Origin: Oopsacas minuta
Taxonomy: Eukaryota; Porifera; Hexactinellida; Lyssacinosida; Leucopsacidae
Direction of reading: 5' to 3'
DNA: 64,000 nt
NCBI GenBank assembly: GCA_024704765.1
Contig: JAKMXF010000188.1
Coordinates: 124,001-188,000, forward strand
The position numbers and the translations under genes are program-made. Positions 20,332 through 29,942 of this stretch are shown piece by piece. The notes beneath the pieces are model-generated. The model was given only the letters and a program-made list of their open reading frames with translations, did no database searches and was not told the DNA's origin. Position 1 is the stretch's first letter, and every line of letters starts with the position of its first letter.

Positions 20332-21624
20332 TTATAACAGACCACATCTAGTATCTTCTATATCATCTTCAATCTGGGTACGTCCCTCCCTTTGATGACG
20401 TATACGAGATTGTTCCTGGTCCTGCTGACGTAATCTCTCATCCCAGGTAGAGTCTCCAGGAGCAGGTATGTTTGAAGGTTCAGCCCCTCTGGGAGGGGTA
20501 ACGACATGAGAAGGAGGAGAAGGAGGAGGAGGAGGAGGAGGAGAGGAGCTTTCTTCTGACATCATCTTCCAAGCAAGAGCCTCATCTTCTTTCAACTGTG
20601 CCTCTCTAACTAGTTTCTCTGCAAGTTCAAAATTATACTTATCACTATCTGCCTGACTAGCTATCTGATGTGATTGGTGTGGAGCTGATGACTCTGCAGT
20701 AGCTTCTTTAGGAGTTTCTGTTTTGGATGTACTATGTGCTCCCTCTAGTACAGATACCTGGTTGTCAGATGTACTAACGAGATTGAAACTCGAATCAAAG
20801 AACTGTGTGTCTCCGTCTACTGTATCCAGAGCTTCCCAAACAAACCTAGACTCATTCAGGAATCCGTAATCCGTCACTAGTAGGTATAGTTTTCCTCCAC
20901 GACGGAGTAATGTATTGAAGTGATTGTTCCTGAAGAATACACAGAATTCTTCCTCCAGCACAACTTTATGTAACTCAATTAGACCGTGGAAAGTCAGCTG
21001 ACTGGCAGACTCAGTCAGAAACTCTTCAGCTGATGTAGCAGTGGTTAATTTATCAGGATCATTACTATTCTTATCAGAGATAACCATTTCTACCAGTTGA
21101 TTATAAGTCTTCTCTCCCACTGCGTGATGATACACTGGATTAGCTGGATCAAATATCCAACCGTGATACAGATTAACATTTAGTAGATCGAACACACCCA
21201 CAGTGTCAGTAAACTCGTATGCATCAACTCTATTGAACTTGACGTTTAGATCTAATCCAGTATGTAGTTTGGGGAGGATAGCGATGGTGTCTTGAATGTT
21301 CTGCTGGTAGTTGAGTGTCTCTCCCTCCGTTTGAGTTTTTGGAGTACCCTCGAGCATTTGATTCAAGAGCAACTGGAGTAACCCTTCAGAGGATATTATC
21401 TCTAAATTAGATTTTATATTTACGGCTCCGCGTAGGAACAGCACATTACACAGGGCTATAAGAGGACAGGGCCCATTCTTATTCTGGACTAGAATGGGGA
21501 GTCGTTTGGAGTTCCAGAGAATCCATTTTATCTCGTACCATGATTCACCCTCAGATATATCTGTTGGACCCTCCCTTGTAGCTTGTTGAGTGGTACTCTG
21601 AGGAAACTGTACATCGCTAGTCAT
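20332..21624 (-). CDS. MINDY2: MINDY-1/2-type K48-specific deubiquitinase
   Basis: A single 430-codon frame matches the MINDY (FAM63) family, cysteine proteases that trim long K48-linked ubiquitin chains. The catalytic block is LVQNKNGPCPLIALCNVL, with Gln48 and Cys53; the catalytic His is His235 in RNNHFNTL. The Cys-His spacing of 182 residues equals that of human MINDY-1. The central part (RVDAYEFTDTVGVFDLLNVNLYHGW) is the conserved core. A polyproline stretch (about 362-373), encoded by a GGA/GGT-rich microsatellite-like run, precedes the C-terminal helix with LAWKMM-type ubiquitin-interacting character. The protein ends in CGLL, which resembles a geranylgeranylation signal. I cannot separate MINDY1 from MINDY2 by eye. 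Confidence 0.92.
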   Translation of the reverse strand: MTSDVQFPQSTTQQATREGPTDISEGESWYEIKWILWNSKRLPILVQNKNGPCPLIALCNVLFLRGAVNIKSNLEIISSEGLLQLLLNQMLEGTPKTQTEGETLNYQQNIQDTIAILPKLHTGLDLNVKFNRVDAYEFTDTVGVFDLLNVNLYHGWIFDPANPVYHHAVGEKTYNQLVEMVISDKNSNDPDKLTTATSAEEFLTESASQLTFHGLIELHKVVLEEEFCVFFRNNHFNTLLRRGGKLYLLVTDYGFLNESRFVWEALDTVDGDTQFFDSSFNLVSTSDNQVSVLEGAHSTSKTETPKEATAESSAPHQSHQIASQADSDKYNFELAEKLVREAQLKEDEALAWKMMSEESSSPPPPPPPSPPSHVVTPPRGAEPSNIPAPGDSTWDERLRQQDQEQSRIRHQREGRTQIEDDIEDTRCGLL

Positions 21625-22969
21625 TGTGTAAGGTAGAAGTAGAAGATTAGAAGAACCAATTTATTAGCTGTATTAAGATGAATAATTCTAGCAGGTTAGG
21701 ATTCTGAGAGTTATATAATTATCAAATTGTATTGTAATACTAAATATGAATAGAAAATATTCAATATCACTACAAACACTTCACTACACGGACACTTCAC
21801 TACACGGACATTTCAAAACTTAAACGTAACCGTAGATACCAAATATATTTGAACATTTTTCTGTGCAAATTAATATAACATATTCATATATAAAGTAAAC
21901 TCGGTTACAGCCTTACAGGCACTTGCTTTGGAAACAAAAATATGTAAGTATCGACAGAAGTACATCTTAAGTCAAGTACGTCATTTATACTGTAGAGAAA
22001 GAGGCAATGTACGTACATATTACATAGTCAATCGAAAACTTTCTAAGTCAAATGTGAGGATGCGCAGTTAAGAGAAAATATTTCGAGTTTAGAAGTAATT
22101 TGACAGTAGAAGGGCAACTTAAGTGGTAGTAAATAGGGGCCTGTCGCAAAGGGGCGGATTAACCCGGCGGGACACCGGGAAGTTTCCGGTGGGCCGGTTT
22201 GATTGGGGTCGTAGTGCCTGCAGCAGAACCTAACATGGGATTTTTGTTTTTAAATCTCCGTGTGAGTCCTAGTGTTTGTTTCACCCATACCTGACAAACT
22301 TTGCCAAACATATCCTTGGACAAAGGCTTGTATTCCCTACAAAGTGGATATTTCCCCTGGGCATTTGTAGAGAGGCCAAAAATCATAGATTTCGGATCTA
22401 TCGCTACGCTCGCTCCTTAATACATACAATCTAATAGGAGGTTACTTATCTAAAACAGTTTACCTACAACCGAACTGTAAAACTAAAGCAAAGAAAGACT
22501 CACTGCAACAATACAAATTGTCGAATTACCCCACGACAACATCGTGTATCCAAAAATAGAAAATGTTTGTTTGTATGAAAGCTGTTAGTGATGAAAAGAG
22601 ATTGAATATTTTTTATCAGAAACCTATGACAACAACTCAACAAGTAGGGGCTATTTTCACTTTTCAGCTCATCCATGAAATCTCTGCCCAATTAATTATC
22701 TCCAAAAATGCAATTAGAGACACTTTGGTAACAAGTATATGTAGGATGCAGTATTTGGCAGAAAAGGAAAGTGATGAAAATGTATGTAAATGCCACACCA
22801 TATGAGCAAGAAAATATAGTTAAAAAAGCAGAGTAAGAAAACCAGTTTCGACTGTATGTTGGTTCTTATGACTTAGTAGTAATGATTGAATCCAGCTGTA
22901 CAATACTCTGTACAATAAAAAACAATCAACATTAATCAACAAATAATACTGGAAATAACAAAATTATAT
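21625..22969. other. gene-free stretch
   Basis: No supported gene. About 21777-21808 repeats the phrase cacttcactacacgga twice. 22140-22215 is GC-rich (gggcggattaacccggcggg) and looks like a transposon end, but no partner end is found. Short open frames at 22159-22386 and 22563-22805 do not resemble proteins. Confidence 0.3.
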
Positions 22970-23097
22970 TTAACTGATTACGGTCGGAGTTTTACGCTAG
23001 TAATGAAAAGGAACACAAAAATTCCCGCACCAAAAATGACATTTTAGCACCTTTTGAGGTCATAAAATCACACATTTTCCCGGCCGTATTCGGTTAA
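22970..23097 (-). repeat. TTAA-type (piggyBac-like) miniature element, copy A
   Basis: The 128-bp unit is bounded by TTAA at both ends, with short inverted ends (TTAACCGAATACGG / TTAACTGATTACGG). It is homologous, in opposite orientation, to 56052-56193, sharing tgcgggaat, ccgggaaaatgtg and tttt(g/a)aggtca. TTAA targets are the hallmark of piggyBac transposons; assignment to that superfamily is inference. Confidence 0.72.
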
Positions 23098-23154
23098 TCG
23101 AGGAGTCTACGTACTTATATAATGCTTTGAGCTTAGTATTAGATTACAAAATAG

Positions 23155-26085
23155 TCACAGTATCAAAGGTATTTGAGCTCTCTCAAGTGCAATTTTACAA
23201 ACAGCAGTGAGGTCAGAAGGTCGGAAAGTTTCCCGCCCTCCCTCCAAATAGAATAGTCTTTCAATCTGTTTGATTGCTTCTAGTCGATTCTTTGATAATC
23301 GTTCATTTGATAGAGTTATGAATTGAAAGAACTCTTTCTGGAATAATCTATGTACAGGATAAATCTCGAGAATGTCTTTACTTGGATCTGACTCTTTCGT
23401 TTTATTAATATCTTTATTCAACTCCTGCAGCAGGAACAGCTTACACCTGTTAACATCCTGTAGTCCCTTACAGAAGAGATATCTCTCTGAACTCAATGGT
23501 TCGGATAATGCTGGTTTAACAATACAAATATCAGAGAATACAGTATGCAAGAAGTAGATTAGTCCAGCTGTTGCTCTCGTCATTATATCGTATATCCTGC
23601 AGATAAATACGCCTCCTTTCTTCAGACAATGTAATGCGATTATTATCTGTACCAGGAAGTACTGACGTGCTCGCTTCTCCTCGTGACCACGTAGATACAC
23701 CATCAGACTCCCAGGTTCACACGCACAGTCTCCTATCACCAGATCTACCTGGGAATGAGACAAACACTCCTTGTATATCTGTTCTAGATCTTCATCTAAT
23801 AACAGGTCGACTGGCTGCTCAAGCAGGAGGCTCACAGTCCTAGTAGTATCTCTCCCGCTTGACACTGCTCCCGACATCTCTGTACGTCTGATACCGTAGC
23901 CCTGAGCGGAGGGAAGCTTCCAGCAGAGGTAGTCTGAGAATCCGCTAGGGTCATGACTCAAGTCTAGAAAGTGAACAACCTCTTTACTCTCTATTACACT
24001 CTGAGATATCTTAGAAGAAAAGTTGAGTAGAGTATCAATCTCTCCAAGAGCCAGTCCTTCAACAGGGATGGAGTGAGGAGGTGATAAGAGATGGAAAGCA
24101 TAGAACGGATAGTCTCTAGCGCATCTGTGTATCATAGGCTCTCTGTTTGTGAAGAGTAGGACCTTAGCAGAAGATCTAGCCTCAGTCATTTCCTGTAGAG
24201 TGTCACAGTAGCAGAATCTCGAGTTTAGAACGGAGTGGAGTGCGTCTCCAAACAGAGATCGCATTTCTGACTTAGAATCTCCCATTTTCAACCACCGTAT
24301 ATCTTCTTCTGTGTCCTCACTACTAATCGTGCCCTGCTCATAGCCTAGACCCATACCCCACTGCTGTGTCTGTGGGATAACCGGCTCTGATCGTCCCTCT
24401 CCACTGGGACCTAGTCCCTCCCCCTCTTGGTGCCCCATCGATCTTAGTAGACTCTTTGAAACCTCAGAGTAATCTCCGCTCTCTTCCAGCCTAGGCCTCT
24501 TAATGGTATTAGAGATAGACTCATCACTAGTAGTGGGTATTTCATGAAGCTCATGCCAGCTCATTAACTTCTGTTTACGTCTGTCATTGAGACTGTCCTG
24601 GTTCTTCTGTCTAGAGCATTTAGAGTCAGGTCTCAGTAGAGCCATGACACTCAGCTTAATACCATCCAGGAATAAATCAGGGAGAATCCTGAGACTGTCC
24701 TGGATATACTTCATGCTACATCTTTTGTCATATGATTCTACAGCAAACAGCTGGACATCTGAGAGGAACTGCTGCTGAGGCTTAGTGAATACTGTGAAGA
24801 GCCGCAGATTAGACTCTATTTGATCTCTCTGGTATCCGCTGAAGATCTCTGCAGCCTGTTTAGCTGAGGTAATGAAATCAGAGGAGAGAGAAGAGAGAGG
24901 GAAGATGGACTTATCGTGATCTTGTAGAGTGTATGCGGATTCAAGTTTCTGTAGATGCCATTCAGAGAAAGTATCTATGCCATGGAATTTGAGACAGACT
25001 AAGTATACCTCGGAGTTACCTGCCTTAGAGGTAGAAGGTTTGAATAGATGTAGTTGTCCGAAGGAGCAGGCCAGTAGATACAGTAGACATAGTGTCTGAC
25101 TCTCAAATAGTGTGAATAGTTTCAATATGAAGCTCCCTCCAGGTGAGAGCAGTCGCATTGCAGCCATACTCTCACAGTAATGAAGTTGTGATACTCTGAG
25201 CTCCTGCTGGTTAGGATTGTCCTGACAGTCTCTACTACCGTCAGCTGATACCAGATCTACTCGTGTGGTCTCCTCCTTAACTTGTCTCTCTAGACTGAGG
25301 ATATTCTTCCACCGCATAACATTACCTGTGTTGTCTAACCCGAAACTCCACTTCTCAATAGTCTCAAGAATAAATCTGTCATCATCTACCATCTCTCCCA
25401 GGTCGTTAGACTCGTTATACGGATTGAGAGTTAGTCCTCTCCACTTCCACGGTTTAGTTGAGGTACGTGCTCGTATGTAGTGGTTCAGACTTCCAATAAA
25501 CCCGCCAGGAGCTTCACATAGATGTACCGAGTAGAAAGCATCATCAGTATTTGTGTTACATATACTGGGAAACATACATAGAATCTCATGGAACTTAGCC
25601 CAGGCCTGAGTACACATCTCTACGTGATACTGTCTACGGATATTCTTTACAATTAAGCCTGCTTTATTGGTGCGACGCGTATGGTCGTGCCAGAGCTCAG
25701 GATCTTTGTCATTCAGTTTATCCTTGACAATGTTGAGTTCTAGCTTCAGAGATGCTAGCTTCTCTAGAGTGAAGTGTTCCCCTGAGAATAGGAGGTCAGC
25801 TGATGGGAGGAGGTAGCGAGGGTTGTCCTTAGGGTTCGGATCAAATGAAAACTTCTTGTTGAAGAGATTATCTACTTCTTGTTGAACCTCTTCACTAAAC
25901 ACTCTCTTTTCAAACTCCCTCTCCCGTTTGGGGTTCCTGGGAGGTCCGTGTCCTCGGTATCCAGCCCCTATTCCAGGTCTTCGGGGATAGCGACCCCTCC
26001 CTCTCTGGTAGGGACTATCTCCTCTCCCCCGATGAGACATCAGATACATAACTATTTTAATAGTGGACAGTAACTGTGGTAACAT
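23155..26085 (-). CDS. CMTR2: CMTR2-type cap 2'-O-methyltransferase joined to a CMTR1-type G-patch/methyltransferase half
   Basis: A single uninterrupted 976-codon frame. Residues about 16-50 are Arg/Gly-rich (RGRG repeats); the likely start is Met16, at 26040. Residues 100-440 match CMTR2, which methylates the second transcribed nucleotide of capped mRNA: Lys164 (QAWAKFHEIL), the SAM motif LCEAPGGFIGSLNHY (189-203), LNPYNESND, Asp282 (SADGS), Lys322 (FILKLFTLFE) and Glu359 (SEVYLVC). Lys, Asp and Lys are all offset by 47 from the positions I recall for human CMTR2. Residues 543-585 are a G-patch (MGHQEGEGLG...GMGLGY). From 612 to the end the sequence follows CMTR1 instead: ALHSVL...EMTEAR, GFSDYLCWKL, IGDCA (Asp786), GGVFICRIYD, SSERYLFCKGLQDV. 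In this half the catalytic Lys positions read Ile652 and Arg830 and the SAM loop is altered, so it is probably inactive. The CMTR1 guanylyltransferase-like and WW domains are absent. Confidence 0.88.
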   Translation of the reverse strand: MLPQLLSTIKIVMYLMSHRGRGDSPYQRGRGRYPRRPGIGAGYRGHGPPRNPKREREFEKRVFSEEVQQEVDNLFNKKFSFDPNPKDNPRYLLPSADLLFSGEHFTLEKLASLKLELNIVKDKLNDKDPELWHDHTRRTNKAGLIVKNIRRQYHVEMCTQAWAKFHEILCMFPSICNTNTDDAFYSVHLCEAPGGFIGSLNHYIRARTSTKPWKWRGLTLNPYNESNDLGEMVDDDRFILETIEKWSFGLDNTGNVMRWKNILSLERQVKEETTRVDLVSADGSRDCQDNPNQQELRVSQLHYCESMAAMRLLSPGGSFILKLFTLFESQTLCLLYLLACSFGQLHLFKPSTSKAGNSEVYLVCLKFHGIDTFSEWHLQKLESAYTLQDHDKSIFPLSSLSSDFITSAKQAAEIFSGYQRDQIESNLRLFTVFTKPQQQFLSDVQLFAVESYDKRCSMKYIQDSLRILPDLFLDGIKLSVMALLRPDSKCSRQKNQDSLNDRRKQKLMSWHELHEIPTTSDESISNTIKRPRLEESGDYSEVSKSLLRSMGHQEGEGLGPSGEGRSEPVIPQTQQWGMGLGYEQGTISSEDTEEDIRWLKMGDSKSEMRSLFGDALHSVLNSRFCYCDTLQEMTEARSSAKVLLFTNREPMIHRCARDYPFYAFHLLSPPHSIPVEGLALGEIDTLLNFSSKISQSVIESKEVVHFLDLSHDPSGFSDYLCWKLPSAQGYGIRRTEMSGAVSSGRDTTRTVSLLLEQPVDLLLDEDLEQIYKECLSHSQVDLVIGDCACEPGSLMVYLRGHEEKRARQYFLVQIIIALHCLKKGGVFICRIYDIMTRATAGLIYFLHTVFSDICIVKPALSEPLSSERYLFCKGLQDVNRCKLFLLQELNKDINKTKESDPSKDILEIYPVHRLFQKEFFQFITLSNERLSKNRLEAIKQIERLFYLEGGRETFRPSDLTAVCKIALERAQIPLIL

Positions 26086-26344
26086 ATGGAAATTTATTGA
26101 ACTGAAATAGTTGATGTATATGAAATTATTTGTAATTTTTATCCAGAATTATAATTAAGATACCTTCAATAATATCTATTAAATATATATAACATTTACG
26201 GCCCAAAAGCACTGACAAATGTAACTCATATATACTTATGCTAAAACAAGGGACCAAGCTCAAGGATACTTCCGCCCGTCGCGGAGCGACCTAACAAGCG
26301 AAGCACGCTAGCATAAATATATACATCTATCAAATGAATAATTC

Positions 26345-26923
26345 TTAGCTAAGTTGATAATATTTGTAGTATTCAATAAGAGGTATATCAAGCTTGATTA
26401 TAGGCGTTACAACACTAATCCACATTAGTAAATAAGAACCAGCTGTTTTATCAAGTAGACACTCCATGAATCTACCAGTATTACATGGATGCAAACAGAA
26501 GTAAGGAAGCGATAAAATAGGATGTTCATCTTCTGTCAGGAACGACCATTTGTCTGTATCCCCTATAGTATCGTGAGTTAACTCCCACACTTCATCTAGT
26601 TTGAGTTTAGCTCCGTTTGAGAATGATAAGTTAAAGAATAGCATTGGTACTTTGTAGATATGGCTGTAAATAATATGATAGTCTCCGGTTATGTATTTAG
26701 ATAGAGGTGTGATAATTTCACAAATGTCAGCTGGGATAACTTCTGGTGAAAATTTTTGAGAAGTCTGTTCGATTTGTAATTTAGTGATCACTCTTTTGGA
26801 GAGCCAAGGTGTTTGTGGGTAACTAGATTTATCAGGTTGATGGAGTTGCCATTGATCATTTAGTTTTTGAGAAATAGCGTAGAATATGTTTATTTCTTTG
26901 GTGAAATCATCTTCAGTTATCAT
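26345..26923 (-). CDS. ATG10: ATG10, E2-like enzyme of the ATG12 conjugation system
   Basis: The 192-residue protein matches ATG10, which takes ATG12 from ATG7 and attaches it to ATG5 during autophagosome formation. The signature is the block EHPILSLPYFCLHPCNTGRFM, with the thioester Cys at residue 147 (HPC motif). It is followed by a hydrophobic segment (LLMWISVVTPIIKLDIPL) typical of the family's C-terminus. Human ATG10 has 220 residues. The first Met opens an alpha-helical segment and I see no reason to choose another start. Complete in one exon. Confidence 0.9.
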   Translation of the reverse strand: MITEDDFTKEINIFYAISQKLNDQWQLHQPDKSSYPQTPWLSKRVITKLQIEQTSQKFSPEVIPADICEIITPLSKYITGDYHIIYSHIYKVPMLFFNLSFSNGAKLKLDEVWELTHDTIGDTDKWSFLTEDEHPILSLPYFCLHPCNTGRFMECLLDKTAGSYLLMWISVVTPIIKLDIPLIEYYKYYQLS

Positions 26924-27049
26924 TTTAAGCAGAATTCGAATCCTAAATATGTATCTAGTAAATATATAAACCTAAAAACTAATACTCAAGGATAAAATGT
27001 TTAGTATGCAAAGTTAAATATAATTATCAAATTAGAGTTGCAGCGATCC

Positions 27050-27460
27050 GGTGTCATAGGTAATCAAGTTCCCCCGAACACTATTCCCTAGTGAGTGATG
27101 TTTAGGGAAACAGGATTACCTACGGAATACTTGTTCCCGTTCCCTTGACCCGCGTACGTGTTGCTAAGTGTATTTCTAACTCACTATTTTGGTGAATGAA
27201 TTGGATTTTGATTGGATTATCTAACTAGATAGCATTTAGCCGAGAATATGAGCATTTCTAACTCACTATTTGTATAGCCTGTGTAGGTTTCCATTGGATC
27301 TTGGCCCTGCGAGGTGGCTGGAAGTTTCCTTGACCCGCGTACGTGTTGCTAACTGTGCAAGGGAAACACTCAGAGAAACAGGATTTGCTAGGGAATGATG
27401 TTTCCCTAAACATCATTCACTAGTGAATAATGTTCGGGGGAACAGGCTTACCTCTGACAT
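27050..27460. repeat. composite inverted-repeat element, about 410 bp
   Basis: The left arm (tgtcataggtaatcaag...ttcccccgaac...gatgtttagggaaac, 27050-27112) and the complement of the right arm (to 27460) match over about 60 bases at roughly 85%. Inside lie two direct repeats: ttgacccgcgtacgtgttgc (about 27145 and 27331) and atttctaactcactattt (about 27172 and 27254). No open frame is present. No clear target duplication was found, so the superfamily is unknown. Confidence 0.72.
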
Positions 27461-28153
27461 CAGTCTGGACCGGTGTATCATTAGTAGCGGCATCTAACAT
27501 ATATTAGTATGCTCAGGAGAATATCCAAAACTACTACCGAGTGATTGTTTTGTATATTTATAATATTATATATCACATCTCGTTTTTAACAACACGGGCA
27601 ACAACTTAACATTAACATTAACAATAATACAGAATTAAGAGTACAAACTTGTCTTTGTTATCAGTGTTTTTTCAATTTACATATCTTACTTTGGTTAATT
27701 AAATACTCCAGGAGTCGTTTATTCAATTCCAATATTGCTAAAGCATTTATTCAACCACAAGATGTTAATAATATAATCATCACATCAAATATACTGCGTT
27801 ACTTAACTAAAAGGGTACATTAATTTGCCTTATGTTCACAGCCCAGTGTCTCCACAACTTTCATAATATTAGCCCTCTGTGTGACATTGGGGGAGCTTCA
27901 CGGCTTGCGGGATTATAATCCCTGTACTGACTCAATTAATATGATAAATAAACACTTGGTAAAATTGCTAGTTTTGTAGACAATAATTATGAAGCAGTTG
28001 TTGTGCACATCCCTCACTTCAGGGCGGGACATGATATTATAATAATATTATAGAGAATGAAGTTAGCTAATTAAATGTAGCATATATGAGTAAATTTAAG
28101 AGATAATTATCAGATTAATGTAATATATGTAAATACATACTTAAAAACATATT

Positions 28154-28343
28154 TCAATTTGATTTGCTCTGTTTCTCTAGCTTTCTCTGTCTATACTTTT
28201 TAGTTAACCAGCCTATATAAGCAGATTTTGCAGCTTCTTCTTTATCCTGCTTCTCCTTCTCTATTGCCAGAGTCAGTTTGAATCTCTCTTTGTTCTCATT
28301 CCTCAAGAACTTGAGATTTTCTTTTGCCTGTTTATCCTTAACT
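28154..28343 (-). CDS. coiled-coil protein, last exon (possible partner of the exon at 30782-31164)
   Basis: The exon begins after a good acceptor (ctttccttag|A). It encodes 62 residues of Lys/Glu-rich coiled coil with the phrase SAYIGWLTKKYRQRKLEKQ, reminiscent of the Trp-Leu-Lys repeats in CCDC181/CCDC34-type ciliary proteins. It starts in the phase (one leftover base) that fits the donor of the exon at 30782-31164, giving a joined reading ...QNWLR-VKDKQAKEN... and a protein of about 190 residues. Alternatively the open frame is read alone from an ATG at 28381 (75 residues). Function unknown. Confidence 0.5.
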
Positions 28344-28673
28344 CTAAGGAAAGAAATAATATTGGTATTTCCCAATGTCATTTAGAATCAGTTATAATTG
28401 TTTAGGCTAGTTAGCTGGAAAAATGAATCATCTCCACCACCCGTATCTGATTTGGCAACCCAAGAATATTGTCATTTTTGTACCATTTATTCAATGTAAT
28501 TCCGGAGTGAGACATTTGTGTACAACCTAGTGCACAATTTTGGTGCGACATCTGTGTACATACTTGAGAATTCAATCTAAGGTTCTAAGGCCCCCTCTAA
28601 CTCGGCGAACTGCACACCAGTAGAATCTTTCATTTGCGATAATAAATAGAATTTCTCTTCTTGTACACATATA

Positions 28674-28757
28674 CACTCAACATCCGTTATCTCGAACCCT
28701 CAGAAGAAATCAAATTCTGTTCGAGTTAACAGACATTCGAGATAGCAGATGTTGACT
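28674..28757. repeat. 84-bp mini inverted-repeat element
   Basis: The left arm ACTCAACATCCGTTATCTCGAA and the complement of the right arm AGTCAACATCTGCTATCTCGAA match closely. A second inner inverted pair (ttctgttcgag) is also present. The element is related to 10557-10614. TA flanks are plausible but not exact. Confidence 0.6.
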
Positions 28758-28889
28758 GTTGTACAATTATTTCCTTTGTTTTAGTAAAAAATATGCTTAT
28801 ATTATATTTTTAAGGGACGTCGCACAATTCTATAAAAGCTGAAAATACATATTTGATCCAATTTAGATATTTCAATATTGAATATTATC

Positions 28890-29942
28890 TTATAAAAACG
28901 AAATTTGAAACTTAAAATAAACAGTCTTATCCTTGAGTAGTATTCTATTACACAATTCCTGGTAAGTAGTTAGAGGAGACCATCCGTACGCCTGTTCAGA
29001 ACCTTTCTCTCTACACTCCGGTGGAATCTGGTCACAAGACAGAGTACAAACTACATTAAGACTGTCATTTAAGTAACTGAATATAGTAACTGAATAGTTC
29101 ACAAGCATAGGCCAGGGTAGAACCTCATCAGAGTGTCCGTCTTTGACAGTAACCAGAGCTGAAATGATATTATCGGAGCCTATTATCATAGTTATCTGTA
29201 GGTTATACCCAAATGTAGCTTCGATATTAGGAGGTGTGCGTGTCTGGAATATTGGACTTGAAATAGTATGTCCAATGCATTCATTAAAATCTTGTATTCG
29301 AATAATAATAGTTCCGTCTTGGTAAGTCTGTTTAAGAAATTGATTTTCTAACATTAACATTCTATTTTCCTGTGTCTTCTGATCTACCTCCTTCTTGAGG
29401 GTACTCACCTCATCCAATATTCTCTCTATAGCAGCATGTGCCTTTTTGTGATGTTCTATTAGCTGATGTCTCATCAGTACCTCAGCACGTAGACACAATC
29501 CCATTTCTACATAGCCACACTTCAAATATACAAAATCACAGTTCTTCTCAAGATGCTGGATAACTGAGTTAACGGCTCCACTCCAGCTACATCCACGTTT
29601 GTAGTTAGGACAGTATATATTGAAGCCGAGGATAGAGTTGGTTAGTGTCTGGTCTATTTGAACTCTATAGTTAGTACAGTTCTGACAAGCTTTGGCATTG
29701 TTTGGTAATAAAGTCGGTAGATTGAGTATTCCTTTACAAATAGTACAACTTATCCCAGCTAGAAAATCTCTAGAGAGTTCCCCCTGAATGAGATTGTGCT
29801 TATAACCAGATCGGGGGCCATTTACATACAGCAGTGTATCTATCTTGTCTGGTTCTTTGGGGAGAGATTTCGGTGGGTAGAAGGTGAATCCAGAGATGTG
29901 AGAGAAAGGAAATGGTTGAGTATTATATACTGTACTATTCAT
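28890..29942 (-). CDS. TRAF-like protein (zinc fingers, coiled coil, MATH domain)
   Basis: The 350-residue protein has the TRAF layout. A degenerate RING-type region starts at about residue 66 (CTICKGIL ... CQNCTNY). One or two TRAF-type zinc fingers follow (YCPNYKRGCSWSGAVNSVIQHLEKNCDFV, residues about 110-150). A coiled coil of about 45 residues (IERILDEVSTLKKEVDQKTQENRML) comes next, and then a C-terminal MATH/TRAF-C beta-sandwich from about 210. TRAF proteins are cytosolic adaptors, often ubiquitin ligases, downstream of receptors. The RING lacks a full set of Cys/His pairs, so ligase activity is doubtful. An acceptor-like tatattag lies 8 bases before the start. The gene would sit inside the intron of the coiled-coil gene if the exons at 28154 and 30782 belong together. 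Confidence 0.82.
   Translation of the reverse strand: MNSTVYNTQPFPFSHISGFTFYPPKSLPKEPDKIDTLLYVNGPRSGYKHNLIQGELSRDFLAGISCTICKGILNLPTLLPNNAKACQNCTNYRVQIDQTLTNSILGFNIYCPNYKRGCSWSGAVNSVIQHLEKNCDFVYLKCGYVEMGLCLRAEVLMRHQLIEHHKKAHAAIERILDEVSTLKKEVDQKTQENRMLMLENQFLKQTYQDGTIIIRIQDFNECIGHTISSPIFQTRTPPNIEATFGYNLQITMIIGSDNIISALVTVKDGHSDEVLPWPMLVNYSVTIFSYLNDSLNVVCTLSCDQIPPECREKGSEQAYGWSPLTTYQELCNRILLKDKTVYFKFQISFL

Noticed and set aside
22140-22390. GC-rich segment resembling a transposon end
   Set aside because: No partner inverted repeat or target duplication could be found.
22563-22805. 80-codon plus-strand open frame
   Set aside because: No domain or family phrase; flanked by non-coding DNA.
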